From Sphingobacterium athyrii (GTDB lineage Bacteria > Bacteroidota > Bacteroidia > Sphingobacteriales > Sphingobacteriaceae), in the NCBI RefSeq assembly GCF_003071065.1, contig NZ_QCXX01000005.1, positions 1 through 64,000 of the forward strand: 64,000 nucleotides of DNA, given 5' to 3'. Every line of letters begins with the position of its first letter. Positions within the stretch are counted from its first letter, which is position 1. The translations under genes and the position numbers were made by a program. This document shows, piece after piece, positions 30,935-40,246 of the stretch. The notes under the pieces are model-generated. The model ran no database searches, was not told the origin of the DNA, and saw only the letters and a program-made list of their open reading frames with translations.

Positions 30935-31669
30935 TTAGTAAATAAACAGTCTGGATTGGTCTGATGGAGATTCTTTTGCCTGCTGTAGCTCATTATATCG
31001 TACAATGTATTTGATAAACACATCATAGTTATACTTTTGCTCCATTTCAAATTCAGCAAGTAACTCTGGCTCATCATTAATTAACTGCGTGAAGGTAATC
31101 TGTCTTTTCTTTTTAGCATTGCTAAATAGGCCATTGTTGTTGCTATTGATTTCAGCGACCTCACCAGTTCCTTTTTTCAGTGCATATGCATATTTATTCT
31201 TATTAACCAATATAGTTGGCATCATTCCGGCACCACCGCCACCAACATTAACTGCGGCACCACCACTAAATTTTAGTTCTGAAACATAATAGGCCATTAT
31301 TTCACCATCGGCCAGCACTTCCGCAAAAGTTGGATCCTGATCTGTTCCCTTCTGTATGCGATACATTTTTGGGCTTGTTCCGGGGACCACTTCCAATCCT
31401 TTTTCTACATAGGATGGTGCATATACTTTCTTTTTGGACTGCCAGTACGCACGGTACACCTGGTCAGGTGTAAAAGTCAACTTTTCCTTTTGTTGATTTT
31501 CAAATTTAAGTTTATTGTCCTTTACAGATGAAATCTTCCCATATAAGGTGTCAGCATTCATCAACACCAGATAATCTAGCTTCTTTTGATCCCCCTGAGC
31601 CCAAAGTGCTGTCGCTGAGAATAGAAAACACAGGGTGACAGCATTGGATAAAATTGAAATAATTTTCAT
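30935..31669 (-). CDS. Exported protein of unknown function
   Basis: 244 residues with a signal peptide (about 1-24, ALWAQ). The beginning (YLVLMNADTLYGKISSVKDN, then KLKFENQ) resembles small beta-barrel-like regions of Bacteroidota secreted proteins that start with D-T-L-x-G-x-I. A Gly-rich loop AAVNVGGGGAGMM lies near residue 140, and a Lys-rich stretch KKKRQITF near 190. No enzyme motif was seen. It lies just upstream of lepB on the same strand and may share a transcript with it. Confidence 0.6.
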   Translation of the reverse strand: MKIISILSNAVTLCFLFSATALWAQGDQKKLDYLVLMNADTLYGKISSVKDNKLKFENQQKEKLTFTPDQVYRAYWQSKKKVYAPSYVEKGLEVVPGTSPKMYRIQKGTDQDPTFAEVLADGEIMAYYVSELKFSGGAAVNVGGGGAGMMPTILVNKNKYAYALKKGTGEVAEINSNNNGLFSNAKKKRQITFTQLINDEPELLAEFEMEQKYNYDVFIKYIVRYNELQQAKESPSDQSRLFIY

Positions 31670-31907
31670 TAGATATAATATATTAAATTATCTTTCGCAG
31701 TATAGGGAATCCTCCCTAATCATACAGATCGTTGGTATTCCTGCCGCTATCACAAAAATTAACTGATCGCACAGGTTTTACACCAGCATTTTGTCGCATA
31801 AATCTACATAAAAATACGAGATTCAATGAAAAGTCCTTCGGCTTTAACATTTCATTTGCATCTCATGTTAAATTCCCATTCCTCGCCAAACTCAGCTAAT
31901 GCCGCTA

Positions 31908-31941
31908 TAAAAAAAGCCGCATCAAACATGACACGGCTTCA
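31908..31941 (-). terminator. Terminator of the small lipoprotein gene
   Basis: Inverted repeat AAGCCG (31914-31919) / CGGCTT (31934-31939). On the minus strand it is followed by a T-rich run (complement of ATAAAAAAAG). It lies 23 bp after the stop of the gene at 31964-32437. Confidence 0.7.
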
Positions 31942-31963
31942 GTGGCGCTTATCGACTAAGTTT

Positions 31964-32437
31964 CTAGCCCTTATATTTACCCTCAAATTCGGTAGATGCT
32001 TTATTCACACCATTGCTCATATTTTCAAAGGCTTTATTGATATTATCCAGCAGTGCTGATTCGGCAGTAGCGTCAGGCGTTTTGTTCTTGCGCAACTCGA
32101 TCAGTTTTGGATAGTCTTCGGTAACGATCTTTTTATACCCGTTGAGCCCATCGAGTACCGCCTTCTGAAAATTGGCGTCACCTTTGAAATCACCGAGATC
32201 CTCCACTTTCTTGATATCTTCATTCAAGGCTTTCTCCCAATCCGAACGAACCTGCTCTGCCTTCGTATAATCAGACGCATTCATGGCAGCATTCATATCA
32301 GTGATATGCTTTTCACTTCCATTGATGACCGTAATAATTGAATTGTTATAAGTTGCAGGATCCTTCGTTCCTGAACCACAACTTGACATCGTCAGTACCG
32401 CTACGGTCAAGATGCCTGTTATAAATTGTTTCATCAT
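31964..32437 (-). CDS. Small lipoprotein, LIC11966-like
   Basis: 157 residues; lipobox TMSSC, Cys20. The mature part is almost wholly helical and charged (HITDMNAAMNASDYTKAEQV, then RSDWEKALNEDIKKVEDLGDF; FQKAVLDGLNGYKKIVTEDY), suggesting a helical bundle. It resembles small lipoproteins labelled LIC11966 family surface protein in Bacteroidota; that name is from memory. Two adjacent ATG codons (32437 and 32434) can serve as start. A single-gene unit with its own terminator. Role unknown. Confidence 0.6.
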   Translation of the reverse strand: MMKQFITGILTVAVLTMSSCGSGTKDPATYNNSIITVINGSEKHITDMNAAMNASDYTKAEQVRSDWEKALNEDIKKVEDLGDFKGDANFQKAVLDGLNGYKKIVTEDYPKLIELRKNKTPDATAESALLDNINKAFENMSNGVNKASTEFEGKYKG

Positions 32438-32617
32438 TGTTGATATATTTTTTAATTTATTTGTTTTCTTATTTACAAACGCTCCCTCCTATCCATTCCG
32501 TATTGACCTCCAAGAAACTGCCGTAGCAACCCTTTAATCAACTTAGTCAAAGATAGTTGAGCTACAGATTTCTTTTTATCACTGATTTCAGGGATTTATC
32601 ATCACGAAATTAATTTC

Positions 32618-32674
32618 GCAACACAGTTGCTTTTGAAATCTTTTTAGCTATATTTGTTGCAACTTAATTGCAAT
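32618..32674 (+). promoter_or_regulatory. Promoter with flanking palindromic operators before the TonB receptor
   Basis: A -33-like GTTG (32626-32629) and a perfect -7 box TATATTTG (32649-32656) are 19 bp apart. Two palindromic elements overlap them: GCAAC-ACA-GTTGC (32618-32630) and GTTGCAAC / ATTGCAAT (32656-32674), in which TTGCAA occurs twice, 11 bp apart. Inverted repeats placed so would block transcription when bound. A Fur/Zur-type metal repressor is inferred from the His-rich lipoproteins downstream. Confidence 0.5.
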
Positions 32675-32702
32675 ACATAATTTACAAACAGCTCAACAAT
32701 TG

Positions 32703-34880
32703 ATGAACAGGCGTACGATTTTCACTCTATTATTCACCTACGGCATCCTATATCCTGTTTTTGCACAAGAAAAAGCAGCAAAAAACATTGGGCTGCGTGA
32801 GGTACATGTTGAGGGCAAACGTTATAAACATTCTGCGGAGGGCGTCCTATCTGTGGATGTCTTAACCAGCGATTCCATACAGAAATATCAGGCAGGCAGC
32901 TTGATGCAGACCTTAAGTCGGCTACCCGGCGTTAATGCGATAGGTATAGGTGCCAGCCAATCCAAACCACAAATTCGGGGTCTGGGCTTTAATCGGGTAG
33001 CCACCCTAGAAAATGGGATTAAGCACGAAGGGCAGCAATGGGGTTTGGATCATGGGCTGGAAATTGATCAATACAGCATCGGCACCGCCGAAATCATCAA
33101 GGGAGCCGGTTCATTTATGTATGGGTCGGATGCCATTGGCGGTGTTATCCGACTCCTGCCACCAGCTGAACTACAAGCGAATGGATTGAAAGGTGTTGTT
33201 AATTTATTGACCAAGTCTAATAACGCTACTTATGGAGGATCCCTGCAACTGCAGGGCAGAAAAGGCAATTGGGTCTTCGGTGGCGGTGTAACACATTTGG
33301 ATTATGCCGACTATCGTGTCCCGACTGACACAGTGTATGTATACAATTATGCGGTCCGGTTAAAGGATCGCCAGGTGCGTAATACGGCCGGCAGGGAGAC
33401 TAACTTTCAGCTCAGGGGAGGTTATACCTCCGATCAATTTTCCTCCATTTTCTATTTAAGCAATTATCACACTAGAATAGGCTTTTTTGCCAATGCGCAT
33501 GGTTTAGAGCCACGCGGAGTGAATACAGTCTTATACGACCAATCTGACCGGGACATTCTTTACCCAAGCCAGCAGGTTAATCATTTTAAACTTATCAATC
33601 GAAATTATATCGCACAGGGCGGACATAAGATCTGGGTGGATCTCGGTTACCAAAGAAATTATCGCCAGGAGTTCAACAACTATACTGCACATGGGTATAT
33701 GCCACCAGTCTATCCCGAGGATATGAACATGCCTATTCATCTTGAACGACGCTATGACAAAGAGATTGTTAATATTGCACTAAAAGATCAGTTCACCCTA
33801 GGCACACACCGGTTCACCGTTGGGGGCAATGCTGAATACCAGCATAATAAAATAGCTGGCTGGAGTTTCCTTATCCCGTCGTACAAACAACAGACAGTGG
33901 GGGCATTTATTCATGACCAATATCCGATCAACGATCAAACGATACTCTATGCTGCTTTACGTTATGACTATAGCCACATACATACCTCGCCCTATCAGGA
34001 CTGGTTTGCTTCCACACTGGAAAACAATCAATCGGTTCATATTGTCAGAGCAGATGAACTTCGCCGTAGTTTCAATAGCTTGGTTTGGTCGTTAGGGGCA
34101 ACGCGACAAATCGGCTCATGGGAAACCAAACTGAATGTTGGTAAAAGTTTTCGGGTACCTATTGCACAGGAACTCGCCGCCAACGGGGTAAATTATCATT
34201 ATTTCAGTTATGAAAAAGGCAACGCAGCCCTTTCACCCGAACAATCCTACCAAGTCGATTTCGCCCTGGCCCGGCGTTCGAGGAATGCTTACATTGCTTT
34301 CACACCCTTCTTCAATTATTTCGCGAATTATATCTACCTCAATCCCACGTCAGGTTATGATCAGTATTACGGAGCGGGCAATCAAATATTTGAGTATGCC
34401 GAAAGCAAGGTACGTCGCTATGGTGCTGAACTAAAAATGGAATATCGCCCCTTAGCTCACTGGAAGGTAGAAGTACTGGGTGAATATGTTCGATCCGAAC
34501 AATTATCCGGCAGCAAGAAAGGCTATACCTTGCCTTTCTCTCCTGCTCCTTCACTTTTGGTAGACCTCAGTTGGTTTCCAAAAAGCAGCACATATTTTAA
34601 GGAGTCTTACCTCTCTTTGGATTGCAAATGGACCGCCCGGCAAGACCATATTGTCCCACCAGAAGAGAAAACAGCAGGCTACCAAGTCTTCAATTTCAGA
34701 GCAGGAACACAGTTGACATGGGGCAAGTCAGCACTTCAATTGCGCTTACAAGTCCAGAATATGTTTGACACCAAATATATGGATCACACCAGTTTTTACC
34801 GTCTGATATCGCTCCCGGAACAGGGACGAAATATCGTCCTATCTATTGGTATACCATTCGGGAAGAAAAACCCAAGCTAA
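32703..34880 (+). CDS. TonB-dependent outer-membrane receptor, probable metal uptake
   Basis: About 725 residues; ATG at 32703 is preferred over TTG at 32700. The signal peptide ends near VFAQE. There is no N-terminal carboxypeptidase-like domain, so it is a classical siderophore/metal-type receptor rather than SusC. Plug motifs: GSLMQTLSRLPGVNAIG, KPQIRGLGFNRVATLENGI and GTAEIIKGAGSFMYGSDAIG. The plug is His-poor, but the barrel has loops with His (YHYFSYEKG). The last strand ends SIGIPFGKKNPS. Two His-rich DUF4625 lipoproteins follow, forming a three-gene operon. A zinc or other metal substrate is inferred from these. Confidence 0.82.
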   Translation: MNRRTIFTLLFTYGILYPVFAQEKAAKNIGLREVHVEGKRYKHSAEGVLSVDVLTSDSIQKYQAGSLMQTLSRLPGVNAIGIGASQSKPQIRGLGFNRVATLENGIKHEGQQWGLDHGLEIDQYSIGTAEIIKGAGSFMYGSDAIGGVIRLLPPAELQANGLKGVVNLLTKSNNATYGGSLQLQGRKGNWVFGGGVTHLDYADYRVPTDTVYVYNYAVRLKDRQVRNTAGRETNFQLRGGYTSDQFSSIFYLSNYHTRIGFFANAHGLEPRGVNTVLYDQSDRDILYPSQQVNHFKLINRNYIAQGGHKIWVDLGYQRNYRQEFNNYTAHGYMPPVYPEDMNMPIHLERRYDKEIVNIALKDQFTLGTHRFTVGGNAEYQHNKIAGWSFLIPSYKQQTVGAFIHDQYPINDQTILYAALRYDYSHIHTSPYQDWFASTLENNQSVHIVRADELRRSFNSLVWSLGATRQIGSWETKLNVGKSFRVPIAQELAANGVNYHYFSYEKGNAALSPEQSYQVDFALARRSRNAYIAFTPFFNYFANYIYLNPTSGYDQYYGAGNQIFEYAESKVRRYGAELKMEYRPLAHWKVEVLGEYVRSEQLSGSKKGYTLPFSPAPSLLVDLSWFPKSSTYFKESYLSLDCKWTARQDHIVPPEEKTAGYQVFNFRAGTQLTWGKSALQLRLQVQNMFDTKYMDHTSFYRLISLPEQGRNIVLSIGIPFGKKNPS

Positions 34881-34924
34881 TCAACATATTCATCCAATCA
34901 CAGCACAACTAATTGATTAAACTC

Positions 34925-35422
34925 ATGATAAAAATGAACACACAGATGCAGAGACTAAAACAATATGCGCTTATGGCCCTCATGTTGGCCTCCACCATCG
35001 CTTGTAAAAAGGATACCGAAAAGATTGACACCGAAAAACCAACCATCGATCTCAGTGCTGCAACGGCTTTTCCAAAGCAGTGCAGCCAAATCAAACGCGG
35101 GTCCAGTTTTACCTTCCACGCGAGACTATCCGACAACGTCGCTTTGGGCAGTTATAGCATTGACGTTCATCACAATTTTGACCATCACTCCCACAGTACC
35201 GAGGTAGAGGAATGTACATTAGAACCCGTCAAAAAACCTGTCAAACCGTTTGTGCTTGTCAAGTCCGTCAATATACCCGGACAACCACAACAGTATGATG
35301 CCCAACTTCAGATTGACGTTCCCGCAGATATCGATCCCGGAAATTACCATTTTATGATTCAAGTGACGGATCAATCCGGCTGGAGCATACAACGCGGAAT
35401 TAGCGTACGTATCGTGGAATAA
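34925..35422 (+). CDS. DUF4625 lipoprotein, His-containing (first)
   Basis: About 165 residues from ATG 34925; a second ATG at 34934 is possible. The lipobox ASTIAC gives Cys27. The single domain runs from PTIDLSAATAFP to VTDQSGWSIQRGISVRIV, an Ig-like fold matching DUF4625. The loop IDVHHNFDHHSHSTEVEEC is rich in His and acidic residues and could bind a divalent metal. It lies 44 bp downstream of the TonB receptor and 56 bp before a second, longer DUF4625 lipoprotein. Confidence 0.72.
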   Translation: MIKMNTQMQRLKQYALMALMLASTIACKKDTEKIDTEKPTIDLSAATAFPKQCSQIKRGSSFTFHARLSDNVALGSYSIDVHHNFDHHSHSTEVEECTLEPVKKPVKPFVLVKSVNIPGQPQQYDAQLQIDVPADIDPGNYHFMIQVTDQSGWSIQRGISVRIVE

Positions 35423-35478
35423 CGCCTCTTAACATGCAACTATACTTCAATTATTTTTTATTATAAAATTCAAATCCA

Positions 35479-36504
35479 ATGAACATGAAAACTAGAAACA
35501 TTAACTTATTCCTGCTGTTTACAGCGCTTGTCTTTGGCTTTCTGTCTTCCTGTAAGAAAGACGATGCCGATATCCCCATCTCAACAAAACCCGAAATCGG
35601 TACCCTGGAAATCGGATCCGATAATAATCAAACAGTAAAAGCAGGCTCGGATCTGCATCTAGAAGGTGATATTGTAGCGGAGGCACTCATCGACAAGATT
35701 GTTATCGAAATCCACCAGGAGGGCGGAGGTAACTTCAAATTAGCCAAAGTTTATACCGACGAAAAATATGTCGGTAAAAAAAATGCAACTTTTCATGAAC
35801 ACATGGACATTCCATCTGAAGCGCCTGCCGGTCAATATCATTTTCACTTTACAGTAACCGACAAAGCCGGGAATTCGACAACCGTGGAGTCGCCATTGAC
35901 GATACAGGCGGCAGATGCCAAAGTTGCTTTTAAACTGGTCTTTACCGAAGTCGATGCCCATGCCCATGGCGATCACTTCCACGATATCGCTGATAAGTCT
36001 GGGGTAGAACCTATTTCAGTGAGCTTTGACAACAGCGGCAAGGCATTAGGAGATGGTCACGCCCATATCAAGCCCGCAGGTGTTTATAAAATTGACTTCA
36101 AACAATTTGATGCCGCAGGGCAGGAAATTCAGGGGCAGTATATTAAAGATAAAGCAACAGCAAGCCTTTATAAAGCCTTCTTAACCGGTGGCGCTTTTGT
36201 TTTGAATTCCAATAGCACGACCTCAAGCGGTGCAGTCTTTCAGACAAAAGAAACAACTTATGGGGATGGTTCGACTGTAACAGGTGCCGTTGAAACGACT
36301 GGTATCACGAGCTATTTTACAGCCGGAAAAGATAATGCGGGGGAAAAAGATGTTGCCTTCGTGCTACGAAAATTTAAGGATGCAGCGACAAAAGCTACGA
36401 TTACCCGTGCGGATTGGAACCGCGCCGACTATGTGGCGAAATATCCCGGAGAGGATATCATCCAACTATCCTTTGAGATGCATGCCGAAGAGGGTGAAGA
36501 TTAA
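35479..36504 (+). CDS. DUF4625 lipoprotein with His-rich second domain
   Basis: 341 residues; lipobox FLSSC, Cys25. Residues about 35-155 are an Ig-like DUF4625 domain (PEIGTLEIGSDNNQTVKAGS ... FHFTVTDKAGNSTTVESPL), with the short His cluster FHEHMD. The second half (VFTEVDAHAHGDHFHDIADK, GDGHAHIKPAG, EMHAEEGED) is unusually His-rich, with several H-x-H pairs, as in periplasmic or surface zinc-binding proteins. It probably hands metal to, or senses metal for, the TonB receptor encoded upstream. The metal identity is not shown by the sequence. Confidence 0.7.
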   Translation: MNMKTRNINLFLLFTALVFGFLSSCKKDDADIPISTKPEIGTLEIGSDNNQTVKAGSDLHLEGDIVAEALIDKIVIEIHQEGGGNFKLAKVYTDEKYVGKKNATFHEHMDIPSEAPAGQYHFHFTVTDKAGNSTTVESPLTIQAADAKVAFKLVFTEVDAHAHGDHFHDIADKSGVEPISVSFDNSGKALGDGHAHIKPAGVYKIDFKQFDAAGQEIQGQYIKDKATASLYKAFLTGGAFVLNSNSTTSSGAVFQTKETTYGDGSTVTGAVETTGITSYFTAGKDNAGEKDVAFVLRKFKDAATKATITRADWNRADYVAKYPGEDIIQLSFEMHAEEGED

Positions 36505-36532
36505 TTTCAAGCGACGACTATTTTAATAAAAG

Positions 36533-36568
36533 ACACCTTGTTAGCGCGTTTGACAAGGTGTTTTTTAT
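36533..36568 (+). terminator. Terminator of the TonB receptor/DUF4625 operon
   Basis: Perfect 8-bp stem ACACCTTG (36533-36540) / CAAGGTGT (36554-36561) followed by TTTTTATT. Confidence 0.85.
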
Positions 36569-36587
36569 TGTATGCGTCCGGCACGGC

Positions 36588-37040
36588 CTAATCTCTTACT
36601 TTTCCTAACACATTCCCTTTGGGATCGACCACAAGTTTCCATTCGTTTGATCCATTTTTTACTTCGAATGCATAAGTAACCTTTTGTTCCTCCGTAATCT
36701 TTTTGACATCTTCGATACGATAGCCGGGGAATTCCTTTTTCACATTGGCAATCACCGCTTGTGGTAAATCATTTTTTGCAAGTTCTTCCTTATGGCGCAC
36801 AATTTTACCGTTGCTTTGAATCCAAACTTCGTGGTCTGTTCCAAACAAACCCGTTTCAAATTCGGCTTCATAAAGACCCGCTTTCAGCTCCCAGTCAACC
36901 CCTTTAGCTTTCGGGAATTTTTGCTGAAAACTATTTACCACGACAGCAGGTACTTGACTTTGGGGAATATCCTGAGCAAAAGCTCCAATCGTTGTAAGCG
37001 CAAGGATACATGCACTTAGTATTGTTTTACATTTCATCAT
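36588..37040 (-). CDS. PepSY-like periplasmic protein
   Basis: 150 residues with a signal peptide (about 1-22, GAFAQ). Two repeats follow the pattern of PepSY-like (DUF2874) proteins: VPAVVVNSFQQKFPKAKGVD ... YEAEF and LPQAVIANVKKEFPGYRIED ... YAFEV. Such proteins are small periplasmic folds, often regulated by the neighbouring two-component system, as probably here: the kinase gene starts beyond 37103 on the same strand. An 8-bp inverted repeat TTTACTTT / AAAGTAAA (37041-37070) lies directly upstream. Confidence 0.78.
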   Translation of the reverse strand: MMKCKTILSACILALTTIGAFAQDIPQSQVPAVVVNSFQQKFPKAKGVDWELKAGLYEAEFETGLFGTDHEVWIQSNGKIVRHKEELAKNDLPQAVIANVKKEFPGYRIEDVKKITEEQKVTYAFEVKNGSNEWKLVVDPKGNVLGKVRD

Positions 37041-37102
37041 TTTACTTTCTTTAATGTATTACAAAGTAAAGCCCTGATTCTGTAAAGATTTGGGAATGAA
37101 AA

Positions 37103-38389
37103 TTATGCCGGGTGAAAATTCAGTTTAAATATATGCCGGCCATTGTCATAATCATATGAAATCTCAAAACCATAGAGATGACAGATGGCCTGAACAATCG
37201 CAAGCCCCAGCCCCGTGCCCTTGGAGGAAGCATCCGATTTATAAAATCTTGAAAATACCTGTTCAACATCCAAAGGCCCCTGAACACTTGTATTTGCAAC
37301 CAGCAGCGCATTTTCAGTGATCGTGATAGTAACTTCCCCGCCCTCGATATTATGGAACAAAGCATTACGGATCAAATTTGACACCATGATATTGGCCAGA
37401 GAACTATCTAACTGTAGGTTAAGCTCCAGTTGTTGTAGTACCTGTATCGTGATATTTTTAAATGCGGCCATATCTTCGAGTTCCTCGACGATATGTGTCA
37501 CAAGCGTATTGAGCGAAAGATCCTCGTTGTTTAAAAATTGCCTGTTTTCGATCTTTGTAAGCAGTAATAGTGACTTATTCAACCGAACCAATCGCTCCGC
37601 AGTGTTCAATACTTCGGCAATTGCATTTGCTTGTTCAGGCTGTAGGCCCTCTGTTTCAGCCACCATTTCAAGTTTGTTGATCATTATCGCCAAAGGTGTC
37701 TGCAATTCATGTGAGGCGTTCCCGATAAACTGCTTCTGCTGTTCATAGATTTCCTCGTTATGTTGGATCAATGTTGTTACAGCAAACTGCAAATCTTTGA
37801 ATTCCATAATATCGGTATCCATCGCCGGTTTGTCGTCCGATTTCCCAAGACGAAATTTGGTCAGCTGATCCAAAAAATGATACAGGGGACTCCATAATCG
37901 TTCAATAACCACCTTATTGATCGAAACAATACTGACCACCAGCAGGACAAATAAAATCAGAACAGAATAAAACAAGTTTTTGATCAGATCACTCTCCTCG
38001 ATCATCGAATTAATAATCGCAAGCTCGTAGTAATGCCCTTTATGCTCAAAAGCCGTTGTCAGCATACGCACAGGCTCAAGCTCAGGTTCAGGATCATCGT
38101 CATCCTGCATATAAAGCATGGTATCTTTATATACATTCTGCATGTTGATCGCCTGCTGTTCGGAAATTTCACGTACCTTATAATTGTTAACCCCAAATTC
38201 CAGATCCGGAGATACAATTGCCTCAGAAGCCAGCTCCTGAATAATTAAGCGCTTTTGATTCTCCAATTCCTCATCTATATTATCATGGATCACTTCCAGC
38301 ATAAATAAATAAAAGATGGTCGACCATAGTGCAATCACAACAAGTACGGAGACAGCGAGATATTTAAGTGTCTGATTGGCTAATTTCAT
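37103..38389 (-). CDS. Sensor histidine kinase of a two-component system
   Basis: 428 residues. Two membrane segments (about 9-31 and 137-157) enclose a periplasmic sensor of about 105 residues with an acidic cluster DDDDPEPELEPE. The dimerisation/phosphoacceptor box is FIGNASHELQTPLAIM with His227. N box NLIRNALFHN and G box GTGLGLAIVQAI follow; the ATP lid is short. No clear HAMP consensus was seen. It overlaps the response-regulator gene by 4 bp, so translation is coupled. The acidic sensor may detect a cation; that is inference. Confidence 0.92.
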   Translation of the reverse strand: MKLANQTLKYLAVSVLVVIALWSTIFYLFMLEVIHDNIDEELENQKRLIIQELASEAIVSPDLEFGVNNYKVREISEQQAINMQNVYKDTMLYMQDDDDPEPELEPVRMLTTAFEHKGHYYELAIINSMIEESDLIKNLFYSVLILFVLLVVSIVSINKVVIERLWSPLYHFLDQLTKFRLGKSDDKPAMDTDIMEFKDLQFAVTTLIQHNEEIYEQQKQFIGNASHELQTPLAIMINKLEMVAETEGLQPEQANAIAEVLNTAERLVRLNKSLLLLTKIENRQFLNNEDLSLNTLVTHIVEELEDMAAFKNITIQVLQQLELNLQLDSSLANIMVSNLIRNALFHNIEGGEVTITITENALLVANTSVQGPLDVEQVFSRFYKSDASSKGTGLGLAIVQAICHLYGFEISYDYDNGRHIFKLNFHPA

Positions 38390-39063
38390 TTTTCAACAAG
38401 TTTATATCCTATGCCATAGACCGCCTCAAAATCCACATCCGCCTGTTTCGCCAAAAATTTCTTTCGAAGATTTTTAATCTGGGAATAGATAAAATCGAGA
38501 TTATCTGCCTGATCGGTATTATCTCCCCAAACATGCTCTGCCAATGCGCTCTTACTGACCAGGCGGTTTTTATTCAGCAAAAAATAATTGAGGATATCAA
38601 ACTCCTTTCTATTCAGTGCGACAGGTTCACCGGCAATCGAAAGACTACGATCATTCAGATCCAGCAGCAGATTGCCCATTGCCAATGTGTTTTTGCCCTC
38701 GCGTTGTTTTCTGCGCAATACCGCTTTAATCCGGGCATTTAACTCGGCGATATGAAAGGGTTTGGTCAGATAGTCATCGGCTCCAAGTTCCAGCCCCCGC
38801 AGCTTGTCATCCAGGGAATCTTTCGCAGAAATGATAATGACATTATCCGACTTACCCTCCTGTTTAAGTAGGTCCAAGACCTGCAATCCACTCCCCCCCG
38901 GAAGCATGATATCCAGCAAAATACAATCATAGTCATAGACAGAGACCTTATCCACCGCCGATCTAAAGTCGCCGGCTGTCTCTACAATATAATCTTCTTT
39001 AACAAGAGAGTCTTTCAATGTTTCCCTCAATTCCGCTTCGTCTTCAATTACAAGTACTTTCAT
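38386..39063 (-). CDS. OmpR/PhoB-family response regulator
   Basis: 225 residues from start MKVLVIEDEAEL (39063), the usual beginning of the receiver domain; an upstream start at 39102 adds a non-homologous tail. Phosphoacceptor Asp51 lies in CILLDIMLPG, with the acidic pocket ED at 7-8 and Lys in YLTKPF. Residues about 125-222 are a winged-helix DNA-binding domain (LNRKEFDILNYFLLNKNRLVSKSALAEHVWG). It pairs with the histidine kinase whose gene overlaps its end. Confidence 0.94.
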   Translation of the reverse strand: MKVLVIEDEAELRETLKDSLVKEDYIVETAGDFRSAVDKVSVYDYDCILLDIMLPGGSGLQVLDLLKQEGKSDNVIIISAKDSLDDKLRGLELGADDYLTKPFHIAELNARIKAVLRRKQREGKNTLAMGNLLLDLNDRSLSIAGEPVALNRKEFDILNYFLLNKNRLVSKSALAEHVWGDNTDQADNLDFIYSQIKNLRKKFLAKQADVDFEAVYGIGYKLVEK

Positions 39064-39269
39064 TGGACAATTGTTTTTTAACCAAATTTCACCTCTATTC
39101 AACTTTTCCTTACCCGTTACAAATGTATTCCGAATTTAGGAAAGAATTGGGAAAATGGCTATTGTTCTTTGCCGACATCAGGACAGTCCATATCGAATAA
39201 CTGGTTTATTTTAATCCATTGCCTCAAATGCTATGGGCTTTTCGTATTTTAGGTCTGAGACATTGTACT

Positions 39270-40130
39270 ATGGATAAACGAAATGCTAATAGCTGGGCAC
39301 CGGTCATTGGACTGGACGGTTTTCGCAAAGAACAGACCGCCGGCCGGGAAGAACTGCTCTTCAATGAATTACATGGCGAAAGGCTGATCGAAAAGCCCCA
39401 TAAGCACGATTTTTTTATTATCAATTTATTTGATACCGCCTCTGGTGTCCATACGATTGATTCGATTGACTATCCGATTAAAAATCATCAGGTACATGTG
39501 CTATTCCCGGGTCAAATGCATAAGTGGCACGTTTATGCCGGTACAATTGGCTACCAATTGATGATCGAACGCTCATTTTTTGAGCATTTCGCACCCTTCT
39601 TTCGCTTTTCTTTTACCAACTACCAGAACCACCCTGTGATCGACCTGACTAAAGAAGCCTTCTTCCAGCTCCACTACGAATTTGAATCAGTCAAAAAAGA
39701 GCTGGAGCGTGAGCATTCATTGATCCCCCTGATTACAGCACGTGCTGGTGTGATCGCCGCCATCGTCAGCAGGGAAGCAGAGCATGTATTCACCGAATTT
39801 AAAGTCTATCAATCCGTCCCTCGTCTTGCCAAATTCAATATGTTGATAGACGAGTTTTTCAGGGAACAGAAATTAGTTGCTTTTTATGCCGAGAAGCTGC
39901 ACATCTCCCCCAACTATCTCAATATTCTGTGCAAAAAACATTTGAAGATATCCGCCACCCAGCTCATCCATCAACGGATCTGTGTAGAAGCAAAACGCCT
40001 TCTTCAAAGTACGGAATCATCCATTAAAGAGATTACATTCGAATTGGGATTTGCGGATCAAGCCTATTTTTCGAATTTTTTTAAGCAGCAGACGGGTGTA
40101 AGTCCAAGTGATTTTCGGGAAAAAAGATAA
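39270..40130 (+). CDS. AraC family transcriptional regulator
   Basis: About 286 residues from ATG 39270 (MDKRNANSW); the earlier in-frame start 39219 seems less likely. The N-terminal half is a cupin-like effector domain (HKHDFFIINLF ... VLFPGQMHKWHV). Residues about 185-286 carry two helix-turn-helix motifs, with the closing signature IKEITFELGFADQAYFSNFF and QQTGVSPSDFR. It lies 116 bp upstream of an exported amidohydrolase gene on the same strand, a likely target. Confidence 0.9.
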   Translation: MDKRNANSWAPVIGLDGFRKEQTAGREELLFNELHGERLIEKPHKHDFFIINLFDTASGVHTIDSIDYPIKNHQVHVLFPGQMHKWHVYAGTIGYQLMIERSFFEHFAPFFRFSFTNYQNHPVIDLTKEAFFQLHYEFESVKKELEREHSLIPLITARAGVIAAIVSREAEHVFTEFKVYQSVPRLAKFNMLIDEFFREQKLVAFYAEKLHISPNYLNILCKKHLKISATQLIHQRICVEAKRLLQSTESSIKEITFELGFADQAYFSNFFKQQTGVSPSDFREKR

Positions 40131-40246
40131 ATCGCACAAGAAATGGCAGAAATTACCCCGTAATACGCAAGGTCTCTGTATATACCTTTGTAAAAGGCTG
40201 ATTCATTTAATGGATCAGTAATATTGCACCGTAAATAGAAAATAAA

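Noticed and set aside
37041..37070. Inverted repeat TTTACTTT/AAAGTAAA before the PepSY-like gene as an operator
   Set aside because: AT-rich 8-bp arms are common by chance; mentioned only in the gene entry.
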